Shown here one piece after another: positions 38,355 to 48,900 of a stretch of DNA of 64,000 nucleotides. Below the pieces are notes generated by a model, which was not told where the DNA came from, ran no database searches, and worked only from the letters and a program-made list of their open reading frames with translations. Numbering within the stretch: the first letter of the stretch is position 1; every line of letters begins with the position of its first letter. This DNA is from Pachyseris speciosa. Its lineage: Eukaryota > Cnidaria > Anthozoa > Scleractinia > Pachyseridae. The stretch lies in the NCBI GenBank assembly GCA_016490735.1, contig JAEMWC010000240.1, positions 97,501 to 161,500 of the forward strand, written 5' to 3'. The translations under genes and the position numbers were made by a program.

Positions 38355-39065
38355 AAAATAAAAATATGTTTAAAAGGTTGACACTGGCTAAAATGTTGTG
38401 TTGGACGTTTCGGCAACTGCTGTTGCCTTCTTCAGCAAAAGATAAAAATGCAAATGTCTAACGGCGTCCTGATGGTATATGATGTATGTTAATATTAAAT
38501 CGCATCTCGAAAGAATATTTTAAAGGTTAAACCAAGTCTCTAGAGCATTCTTAATTACTTCTACAAATTCTTTATGCTATTGTAAACGTTTGGAAGCGCT
38601 ATATGTTCGTTTATAGCGTTCATATCTCGCACGCAATGCCAAGCCTCAAGAATAAGTCTTTGTCGCCATGTCGATGACCTGTCAACAATTTCGACGTTCG
38701 CCAAATCTATTTGGTGACTGTGACGCACGTGGTGTTTGGCCAACAAGGAATTTTCGTCTAATGTTGCTATGGCCTTTGCGTGCTCTTTGACGCGTGTTTT
38801 TAGCGCGCGCGATGTCTGACCGATGTAAACACAATCACAATCTTTGCATTTGATCTTGTACACGATTCCTCTAGAAGCCTCTTTCTCGATCTTGTCTTTA
38901 AAATATTCTTTCGAGATGCGATTTAATATTAACATACATCATATACCATCAGGACGCCGTTAGACATCTGCATTTTTATCTTTTGCTGAAGGAGGCAACA
39001 GCAGTTGCCGAAACGTCCAACACAACATTTTAGCCAGTGTCAACCTTTTAAAAATATTTTTATTT
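38355..39065 (-). mobile_element. Truncated Penelope-like element with ~170-bp inverted flanks
   Basis: 38355-38525 and 38896-39065 are near-identical in inverse orientation, including cggcaactgctgttgccttc / gaaggaggcaacagcagttg. Between them, minus-strand ORF 38935-38561 (124 residues) encodes a GIY-YIG endonuclease: VYKIKCKDCDCVYIGQTSRA, then LKTRVKEHAKAI and conserved H and E residues (SLLAKHH, LILEAWH). No reverse transcriptase is present. Inverted terminal copies are a known arrangement of Penelope-like elements. The ORF start lies within the right arm. Confidence 0.88.
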
Positions 39066-39836
39066 TAACATGCCTGGCTACACACCAAACATTTTAAGTA
39101 AAACTTAAATAATACTAACATATGCGCACATACGATTACATATTCAATGTCCATCAATTGTCCAAAGGACCACTATTTCTCTAGTAATTAACCTTAAAAC
39201 TGTAGTATTATAATTGCTGCTCTCCTTATTTCTCGACAAAGGAGAAGGCCAACTAAGGGTTATTTTCTCGGATAAAAACTCCCCATTTCACATTGAAATT
39301 TCTCAAAGACCCAGTTTTGACAGCATAACGTCTTTCATAGTCAAGGCAATTTAATATAGTTCGATAAAAAAAAATCCTCTTGATGAATGAAGGCACATTT
39401 TTTTCTAGCAATAAATGTGATAACTCGCGATTTAAATTTTCTTACTTGCATTTTGAGTTTTGTTCTGTTATTAGAGTGTGTGTACCAAAATCCTTGTTCT
39501 GCGTACCAGGATTTGAGTACGCGCCATGATTGGCCTGTTCAAAAAGCCATTGTTTGTCAACCAATTGGGTTCAAGGAAAACACCCTTCCGGTAATTCTTG
39601 GAATCCAGACCAACTATTTCGGCTCTGTTTTGCAGACATACTATAAACAGGGGTTAGTTTGGGTCATCGACGCAGGCTGCTAGATATTGGTAAACACTGC
39701 TTGCATCACCGTAATGTCAATATCAATATCAATGCCCCCGTAATGTCAATATCAAATTAAGACAGACACTAGGGGTGGTCACTGCCAGAGTTTTGTCACG
39801 TCCCTAGTGGTTCTTTTACGTCCCACAGAATCAGAG

Positions 39837-40074
39837 AATAGCCCATTTTACAGTTGTGTGTTCAGTGACCTGGCCTTTGAATGGAAGCAAGGCTGGAGAT
39901 GACCTTGTTTTGATACAAACCTCACTGTTTTTCTCATGCAAATGTAGACTCTTTAGCATAAGAACATGATTTACATGAGAAAAGCTGTGAGGTCTGTATC
40001 AAAACAATGTCACCCCCAGCCTCGTTTCCATTCATCGGCCAGGTCACTGAGCACGTAACTGTGAAATGGCTATT
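39837..40074. mobile_element. MITE, copy 1 of a family also at 47443-47890
   Basis: aatagcccattttacagttg pairs with aactgtgaaatggctatt; inner ctggcctttgaatggaag and gtattgatacaaa-type segments are also inverted. The copy in a KIF23 intron shares the sequence gttttgatacag, tgacctggcc and catttacatgagaaa. Confidence 0.75.
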
Positions 40075-40195
40075 ATGAAGAGTTGTGAGACGTACGGTTT
40101 ATCGTCCTTATCCGAGAAGACTACAAAGTCTAACCGTTCGAGATGTCATTACAAAGGCAGCACTTTCTCCTCAATTATTTAAAGACTCTGAGTGT

Positions 40196-40345
40196 TAGTC
40201 CGGCCGGGCTTTGAACCCGCGACCTCCCGCACGGTAGTCCGGTGCTCTACCACTGAGCTAACCGATCGGTCGGTCCAGATCAGTCCTCTCGCACGGTAGT
40301 CCAGTGCTCTACCACTGAGCTAACCGGTCGGTCGATCCAGATCAG
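40196..40345 (-). repeat. tRNA-like sequence (SINE head or tRNA pseudogene), partly duplicated
   Basis: On the minus strand GGTTAGCTCAGTGGTAGAGC (A-box like) is followed by GTCGCGGGTTCAAAGCCC (B-box like) with normal tRNA spacing. The predicted acceptor, anticodon and T stems do not pair properly, so it is not a functional tRNA by eye. The A-box half is repeated at 40286-40330 with gtcggtccagatcagt linking the copies. Confidence 0.6.
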
Positions 40346-41945
40346 TGCTAAACATTGACGACTATTCGTCACTATTCTTGACAACCATAAAAGACCATGA
40401 AAGCTCGATTAAGCCCCCCGCCTCTATTAGGAAGTCGTTTTTTGCAACTAGCCCCACCCCACCTTTTGGGACATGAGATTTTGTAATTAGTCCCTCCTAT
40501 TCCCTCTTGTAAAGTCCACTTCATTCGGCCCAGTTGGCTTGTTTTAAATCAAATATACACTCAAACACATAATACTGTTTACTGCTCTTTATTAAATAAT
40601 AAAACTTCACTGCAGTTGTTTGAGTTTTTTTCTTCACTACACAAACGAACACCGCCCGAAACACCTCTATCGGACGATCGGCCAATCAATTTACGCTAAC
40701 TTTTCTTAGGGCCACTTACTGTGGAAAATTTCCGCGCAATTTTATCTCCACGCAAACACTCGTGCTCCAAACAGTTCACTAGTTCAGGCCACGTAGACAG
40801 ATTTTTGCGTTGGGAGGTGCGTTTGAGCGCCGATGGCTCGAACTGACGAGCACCATAGGTGCGAGTTTCTAGGTGGTCCGGGAAATTTTAAAAAATTAGG
40901 CCGTTCTGGACTTCATTTTGTGCGTTTTGAAGGACATTACATAGAAAGTCTCAGAAAGTCAAGATCAAACGTGAAAATGTTAATACTTAAGAAAAATGTC
41001 TTGGTCGGAATGGAATTTGGGCCTAATCGTTGAGTAGTGTGCTTGCTTCTGGGCAAACAATCTACCACTTCGCATTAACGAGAGAGCCTTCCTTGAGCTA
41101 TGCTGGCTCCGTCTTAGAGCACTTGCGTTCCTTTCACACTTCGCAGCTGGTGGCTGGAATTGTGCAACAAATCTTCAAGAGGGCGTAAAGCTTTGGGTAC
41201 AAATGCCTCAAGGCTTTTGCAGCGGTATTGGGTCTTTCCTCTTTTGGCTTCGAGCTGTATCCGAAATAGTCTTCCACTTTAATCGTATCGACATAGCCGA
41301 GAGGTGATCACATAGCGGACATAAAATGAAAACGGTTCAATAAATTGGGTTTCATATCAAACTATACAATAAGCGAGTCAGGACGCAAGTACTACAAGTA
41401 CTTTGCGCTTACCTTTTTGTAATAACTTTCTTGCTAGTAAACAGCCTTTCGCGGCCCGTGGGGTGGTGCGTACGCACTCCCTCCTCACTACGGGCCTGTT
41501 AAGTTAATCATTTTGTCGAATATTCTCCTGCTTTGGTTTACTTCACCCATAGTCATAGACGAAAAACTAAAAGGGCACAATCTACAAGAAGTAAAGCAAC
41601 TTCTTCGCATCCAATATTTCCCTCGCAAATACGCTTCGGTTGGCCGCATTCGCATTAATATACTGCCATCGTTTACATCCGGTGCAAATTGGTTATTTCC
41701 CAATTTCTCGGCGACTATTCACTCGTTTTGAATTTTTTTTCTTAAAAGATCATAGTAAAAAGTTCATTTATATGGAAAAAAAGTAAAATCGATAATTTTA
41801 TACCCAAAACGTACACGGTAACGCCGGTTAAAAATAATGAAATTGCATTTATATGGAATAACAAGGTTTTTATACTGGAATAATGGTTATTTCAAAGCAG
41901 GAATAGTGCCATAAAGCCCTGTCTAAACTATCGAACAAAGTGGAT

Positions 41946-42040
41946 TCAACCTCGTTACTAGGGTCCTCTCCTTCCCGTCCCCTGGCTCGAGCAAGGGGAC
42001 GGGAGGAGAGGACCCTAGGATTGGCTGGGAACGAGGTTGA
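41946..42040. mobile_element. 95-bp palindromic MITE
   Basis: tcaacctcgttactagggtc... pairs with ...gaacgaggttga; the centre tccttcccgtcccctggctcg pairs with gcaaggggacgggaggagag. The arms differ by a short extra ttggctggg on the right. Non-coding. Confidence 0.75.
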
Positions 42041-42986
42041 GTTGGATTGAACGTGCCAACTTTGCTCGACCACTGCTGTTTAAGAAATTTCTTTGCATTC
42101 GTTACTTTTTGAAAAAGTTCAAAGACAAAACCTTGAACTGACGTTGGTTTTAAGTTAATATGTTTTCACAGAAGATTAAGAAGTAACAACTCTTCACTTA
42201 TAAATTCTTCGAGTTCATAGTGGGCAACACCCGAAAGATCATTGGGGAGTTTTAAGGGTACTAGTAAAGCAACAAAACAAAACGTCTCGTACAATCTAAA
42301 GCAAATACATTTATTAATCATTACCTACAATTATGTACAAAAGAAGCTAATTTATTGTTTACGAAAAATTAACGAAAATAGCACTAAAATGAAAACAAAA
42401 CTCATTAAAAATTGACCACTGCTTCTGCAATCAGAATATCAGTAATGGCCTGAAACAGCTCTTATAATACATGGGTACTATCCTTTACACAGAACAGAGC
42501 CCTTTCGTTCGTTAAAACTATTTCATATTCACAGCGAGAAGTAACGCCATCTTAACAAGTCCACACCAAAACGTTGGAATCGAAAAAGGAGAATTGTTTC
42601 CTATATTTGGGTATGTATACTTAGCATTTTCAGACCTGTCTGAAGTTACGTCGAGCCTTTAGATAAGTTGAGGGAAACAACACATGAATAAAACAATAAG
42701 CTTTGAAGCAATCGTTGCCCAGTGTAACGCCACTCGTGAAGTTCGAAACAAGTTGCCTCGTATATAAATGGCAACAACAAAGGTTGAATTGAATCAGTTA
42801 GTGAGCTATAATATCGATAGCCAGGCCTTGCGGAAACTATTCTTGGTAGTGTGGACAACATACTATAGGTATGGATTGTGTTTTCCAATTCTTTCCCGTG
42901 AATGATATTACATTTCAATATTATAAACCATGGAAGACATGAAGAGAAACGCAACAATTGTTATTTCTGTTCCTAAGGTCCTTTTC

Positions 42987-45900
42987 TCAAGGTTTCTTTT
43001 TCCTGAAAATAAAAGACAGCATTCAATATGAAAGGTGGATTAAAGATGATCGTGGTATAGATGCAACAACAACAAGAACTATATATCATCGTTTGTATGT
43101 CTCAAAATGTGTCACTTTAGATATAAATCGCGACATTACCAATGTCAAAACAATATGCGACACAACACTTTGGTCTTGGTGCAACCTGACGACACTATCT
43201 ATATGGGTAAACGAGATCAAGTGCCAGAAAGAATGAACCCTATAGGCCCTAGTAATGACTTGAGGTGGTGGATCCCAATGGGACACATCTTAAGTTTGAC
43301 TTAAAGTGCCAGCATTATTAGCATCAAATGGGTAAATGCTCAAAGCAAGTAGAACAAAATAATTATTAGAACAAAGTACGTACTTAGATGCTGTGTGGCA
43401 GTAGCTGGGCTCCATTCCTGGTCGGCCTTCGATGGCTGTGGAACACTGGAAATAAAATCCACTAATTTAAACTTTTGTTCAACGGGCCGTTGTTGTTCAA
43501 ACTTTAAGTCTGCGAATTGGACTTTCCAGTGTTAAACCACATAACAGGTAACATTTGACGCATCAAAACTCGACCACAATGAAAATAATGAAACAAGATT
43601 AGTATATGATTTTCCAAAACACTCGAGTTGAAATATCAGAGACTGTCACCGTCTCTCGTCTAGAGAGCTCCGCGTAATAGTTGAGGGGCGCGGCGGTTAT
43701 TCGAAGAGAATCCAAGAAATTTTGGCCCCTGTAATCTTATATACAGGACCTAATGAAACTGCAACAACTCTCTAAATTAAAGCCTGGTTTTCACTAGCGA
43801 CGCAAGCACAAGCGCAAGCATAAGCGCAAGCACAAGAGCGCTTATTTCACCGTGAAAACGGGCTTAACGCAAGCATAAGCATAAGCGCAAGCACAATCGC
43901 AAGGATCAAAATTTTTCCTCTTCCTTGTGTTTGCGCTTATGCTTGCGTAGTGTCGTTTTCACTTGGCATAAGCTTCTTATGCTTGCGCCGCTAGTGAAAA
44001 CCAGGCTTAACAGGTATCTGGTTCTTACCCTCGTTTCTATATCAGTCCAGCTGGAGCGACTGTCGTCATCTATGGAGTCCGATGCTCGGCGTTTCCTGTT
44101 GAAATTAACAACAAACGGTAATTAAACAAAAGAGGAGAAAAATAACTTTTACGCCTCCCAGGATAGAAAACTTCGCTGAAATCTACAGTCGATAGAGATT
44201 TACGACAAAGCCTAACGAGTTAAAGAAACTTGAAGTCGTTGAAATGGAAACTACTACGGCTCTTGGTTCGCTTTGACGACGGGCTAACGTTCAAAAAGTC
44301 AGCTTTTCCCGGAATCTCTTTACTGTGGCCAATAATCCCTAAACTCCCCTAAATTCGTCCTGAATCCCGTTTCAACTGACGGAGGTGTCTGCTAGGCCAG
44401 AATACTGGTCCGAGGGCAGACAATCTTTTCTTTCAACAGCTTTATTTAGAGATTAATGACTCTCTTACCAACACACCTGCAGGTTAGCTATTATGGGCAA
44501 CGGTGCAGAAGTGTAATAAAAACTGTTACTCTATCTTAACCACGGTATCCACTTGCTACTGACCTTCCTGGACTTGTTAATTCGTCTGATCTTGTTTTCA
44601 AAGTCTCAACTTGAGTAAATTGAATAGAGTGCCCACCTCCCACGGTCTTGTACACATCACCCTAAAGTTAAAACAACACTTGAGTATATACACCCAAGGA
44701 CACTCCACCTGATACAATCCACAAAGAAAGCTTTACTAGATCCAAGGGTTTGTGATTACTATCAACCAATCCAAAATAACGCGAGCACCGTCTTCCAATA
44801 ATCACTGGTCAGTCTTCCTCCCTTCTGCTGACTGTTTACTAAGGTAATCAAGGATATGCACGTAATATCCAACACGCATGAAGCCAAGTGTTCCATCAAC
44901 AAACACTGAAGCCACTAATCAAACTGAAGGAATGAAACAAGCCTTAATCTGCGCGAATGAGCAAGGCCACCACTCCTCAGTCACATTTATCAATAGTGTT
45001 GACCCTCTGTTTTCGCTTCAGCCTATTTTTGGAAATAAGAGAGTTTATGACTCACTTTGATCAACTTGGTCTCGATTTCCCCGGCGGAATCTTCTTCTTG
45101 GTGTGCTAGTACATAGTTTGTGGCCTGTAAACAGCATAAAATTCCGCATTGATTTGTAGTCATACTGTGATCAATTTGAGACAACAAGAACAAAATAAAG
45201 TACTTTAATCCTGATAAAAAATGAGAAAAAATAGAAATAAAGTTAACATACGTTAGTTCCTTTGAAGTCCTTCTCGTCGGGTCTAAAGACCGTTTTCTTG
45301 TTTCTTAGTGACGGCTGGAGAACAGTATCTATAGCGAATAGATGGTGCGTTAGAATCAGATCAAAATGTGTTCCGAGCAGCTTTTCCAGTCAGTAAAGCT
45401 AGTGAAATTCCTGTCTTAAAACGGTACCGCTGTGTGGTTGTGATCGTGTTGCTTCATTTAAACTAATTTACTTCATAACTGCTTCTTCAAAGCGAAAGCA
45501 ATTAAGTAAAATCAAGTTTTAATTACATCGTTCTAAGCAGAGCATATCAGCTATTTCAGAGCCTTATACGCACCTGTTTCCAAGTGTGTGGCGGGTTTGT
45601 GCTCTATCCAGCTATCCGATGACTTGGAACGCCTATGACGGGCTCTAATTGGAGGCTGAAGTGTAACAAAAGTTCCTTTCACTACACAGTATTTTAATAC
45701 GGTGTAGCGCACTTGACTTTTAAAAAAAGTCTACTGCGGGCTCACAGTACATCTCAGTAGCCCAAGCATCTTGGCCACTGTAAGGGCGACCACGCTTAAC
45801 AAAACCGTGTGCAGATTGAAAGAGGATTTCAGTTCATCCACAGTTTTCTGGTTAAGACCACATGGAATGGTAGTTTTTTATACCACCTTTATTGTCAATC

Positions 45901-48900
45901 TCGTTAAAACTTTACCGGCGAAATTGAATTTGTCTTCTGAATGGTTGTTTTTAGTCAAGATAATCGAATTAAATGTAATTTTTTTCTCGAATTCTAATAG
46001 CCCACGGACTCGTACTGAACGTGTGTTTTTTACTAGCCCGAGTCCATTTTTACTAGCCTTTTTACTACCGGGCAGTGGAGATGTCGAGCCCACTGCTAAA
46101 AAGCTGACTAAAAATAAGTCCTCAAAGGAATATTGACGGTAAAACGAAAGAATAAAAGAGGAGCACTATTGGAATTTTAACACAAATCTTGTGAAAAACA
46201 AACAAACAAACACACTTCTCTTTGAAGTCAATAGCGGCTATAGATCAGCAGAGATTAATTAATTCGACAGACCCTTCATTTAAAATAAGTCCAAATGACT
46301 GATCAAACTTTGGTACCTTTCTCGCCACGGGTGGGGGAGATTTGGATCTAGTCATGGTGGCTGCTTTGGCCTGGGCACGAGTTAATGGTCTGTCATTCGT
46401 CTTCATATTCTATTGAAGGAAAAGAGGCCATTAAAATCAGCATCAAGAGTATTAGTTGCGATTGATTTGTGTGCCTTGAATACTTAAAGAATTTGTGAAC
46501 AACCGGGCACATGTATGTGGTTCTCTCAAAGGATTAAACGTACCTGCACAATCTCTTTGAGCTGCCTCAGCTTTTCATCCTTCTGCCACATCTTTGCTTG
46601 CATCTCCATCTCCTTGTCCTTGACACGTTTGGACTAAACAACAGCCACATCAATTAAACATTTATCAAATAAAAGACTCATCTTTATCAGGAAAAAGCTT
46701 CATTTCGATGTAAATGCAAATGAGCCTATTTTCCTGATAAAGGTGATGCTAAAGTAATACTTTCTTAGCTTCGACGAACATAATTTCGAAATAAAAGAAT
46801 CAGTTCAAGGTGCGGGTACAAATTACACCTTGTCTAAGCATTCTCGAAAAAATCAGTGTGCTTCAGTTTCCATTAGTCAAAAATGGACGACCGGAATGAC
46901 TGGTTTGTAAATAGAACGCGCTGTTCCGAAGGGAATAATTGTTTACAACAAGCAAATTAGTTTTTGCGTTAGATCGATCTCAGAACTGTATGTCTTTCTC
47001 ATTCCTTTCAGTGTTTCTCGGACAAAATGCCCCTGAAATTATATGGCAGCGTATTCATCCTGAGGTCACGATAGCAGACAAACCCTGCACACTAGGAACC
47101 GGCTTAAGCAACGAGGACGGCAACGCCAACGAGAACGCCACTACACAATAGGTTTAATGGGCAAAAACAATCGCTCTGCACGTGTTTTACATTTTGGTAC
47201 ATTTCTTCACCGTCCTCTGCAAAACAACAACGTGAAATGACCAAATTTTATGTTTTCTTGAGAACGTCAGCGCACGACGGCAAATTTTTCTTTCCCTTTC
47301 TCTACTTTGACGTCGTTTATAGTGATTAAGTTCCTGACATATCGCCAACATTTTCCAAGTTAAACAAACTGGAATAATCGTGAAAGAGTTACGTTGCCGT
47401 CGTCGTCGTTGCTTAAGGTCCCCACTAGCGTCAAAAGGCCATTTTACAATTGAATGCTCAGTGACCTGGCCTATGAATGGAAACGAGACTGGTGGTGACC
47501 ATGTTTTGATACAGTCCTCACTGCTTTTTTCATGTTAATCATGTTGTTTTCACGCTAACTAGTCCACATTTACATGAGAAAGACAGAGGTTTGTATCAAA
47601 ACAAGGTCACCTCCAGCCTCGCTTCCACTCAAAGGCCAGGGGGCCGTTTCTCGAAAGTCCCGTAAACGTTTCGGGCCCGAAAAGCCATTTCAAAAACTAA
47701 GATCCATCTATTCTAAAAAGCTGGCCGTTAACTATGATTTCAAGATACGAAAGGGCAAATTTGTTGCAAAATTTCATGCCCGAAAACGTCTTCGTTTTTA
47801 AGATATGAAGGAAATTGTGACACCCGAAATAGACCCGAAAAGTATTCGGGATTTCGAGAAACGCACGCCAGGTCACAGGACGGGCTATTTTCTTCACTTG
47901 AAAACTTCACCTTCTCTTTCGTACACTAGACTACGAGTAGCCTCTAATTTTGGCGATGGATTGTGGAGAATACTCGCAGTGTATCGTACACTAAAATCCC
48001 CTTTCTTCTCCACTATTTTCCTTTTCATTCCGCGTTAATTTACTTTAATCATAAACTGTAAAAAAAGCCCTTGTAAGAATTCAAAACTTACACATTCTCG
48101 TTCCCATTTGCCCTTTTCCTGTGATACGACTCCTTTCAAAGCCTGACAAAATCAACGTGGAACAAGCAGTTTAAATACGAAGGCACAAACATTGTTGCAA
48201 CAGGTGTACCGTACGTACCAAAGCGCAAGAAGCGGTGTTCAAGTGTCCCCGAGCCGGTTTAAAGCGGATGTCTTTCTCCCTTTTCTTTTTCTTGATTCAA
48301 TTTTCACTTTTTTTAATAGCTATGGACAAACTGGAAAGGTTGGAAGTATTCACAGATAAGGGAACGACAAGCGGCACAAGGCACAGCGGCCTGGGAATTA
48401 CTTTAAACTATTGAATGGTTCTGTTGGGATTAGCACACATTGTTTCCCTCTTTGGTGACCAGCTCCTGGTTCTTACTTGGTTCAAGTTAAAATAACTGCT
48501 GTCTAAAACAAAAATCATTGATCAAAACGCCGGAGCCACGCACAAAACTTCAACAGTCGTCCGACATTTAAATCAAAGACAATCTTCAAAGGCGGCTTCG
48601 CCTGTAAACAGCAGTACTGGCTGACCTGTTTCATTTTTACTTTGTCATTTTTCTCTTTCTCTGCTCTCTTCTTTTGGTCATCCAACTGTCAAAAGACATA
48701 CGAGGTTAAAAGATTAAAACATAACTTCATGGTGAGTCAACGTGAATGAGATTACTGGTAAGATGATTTGTAACAAGATCTGTTTTCTTTAAATTTATTT
48801 TGAGTTATTTCCAGGGTACCTCGTACTAGCCTGCAGTGCAGGCGTATTTCGGGCGCGCGAGTGCACATTTTCGTATTAGGGCGCCATCTTGGATTTGGTA

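Larger units (their letters stand above)
36761..42986. other. Intergenic region between ILF2 (5' side) and KIF23 (3' side)
   Basis: No host exon was found on either strand. It holds the second Penelope-like element, a MITE at 39837-40074, a tRNA-like repeat at 40196-40345 and a palindrome at 41946-42040. The right end is KIF23 3' UTR; minus-strand aataaa occurs near 42308-42313. ORFs at 37176-37561, 40833-41033 and 41488-41731 show no recognisable domain. Confidence 0.6.

Noticed and set aside
40196..40270. Functional tRNA gene on the minus strand
   Set aside because: A- and B-box-like words are present, but acceptor, anticodon and T stems do not pair; treated as a tRNA-derived repeat.
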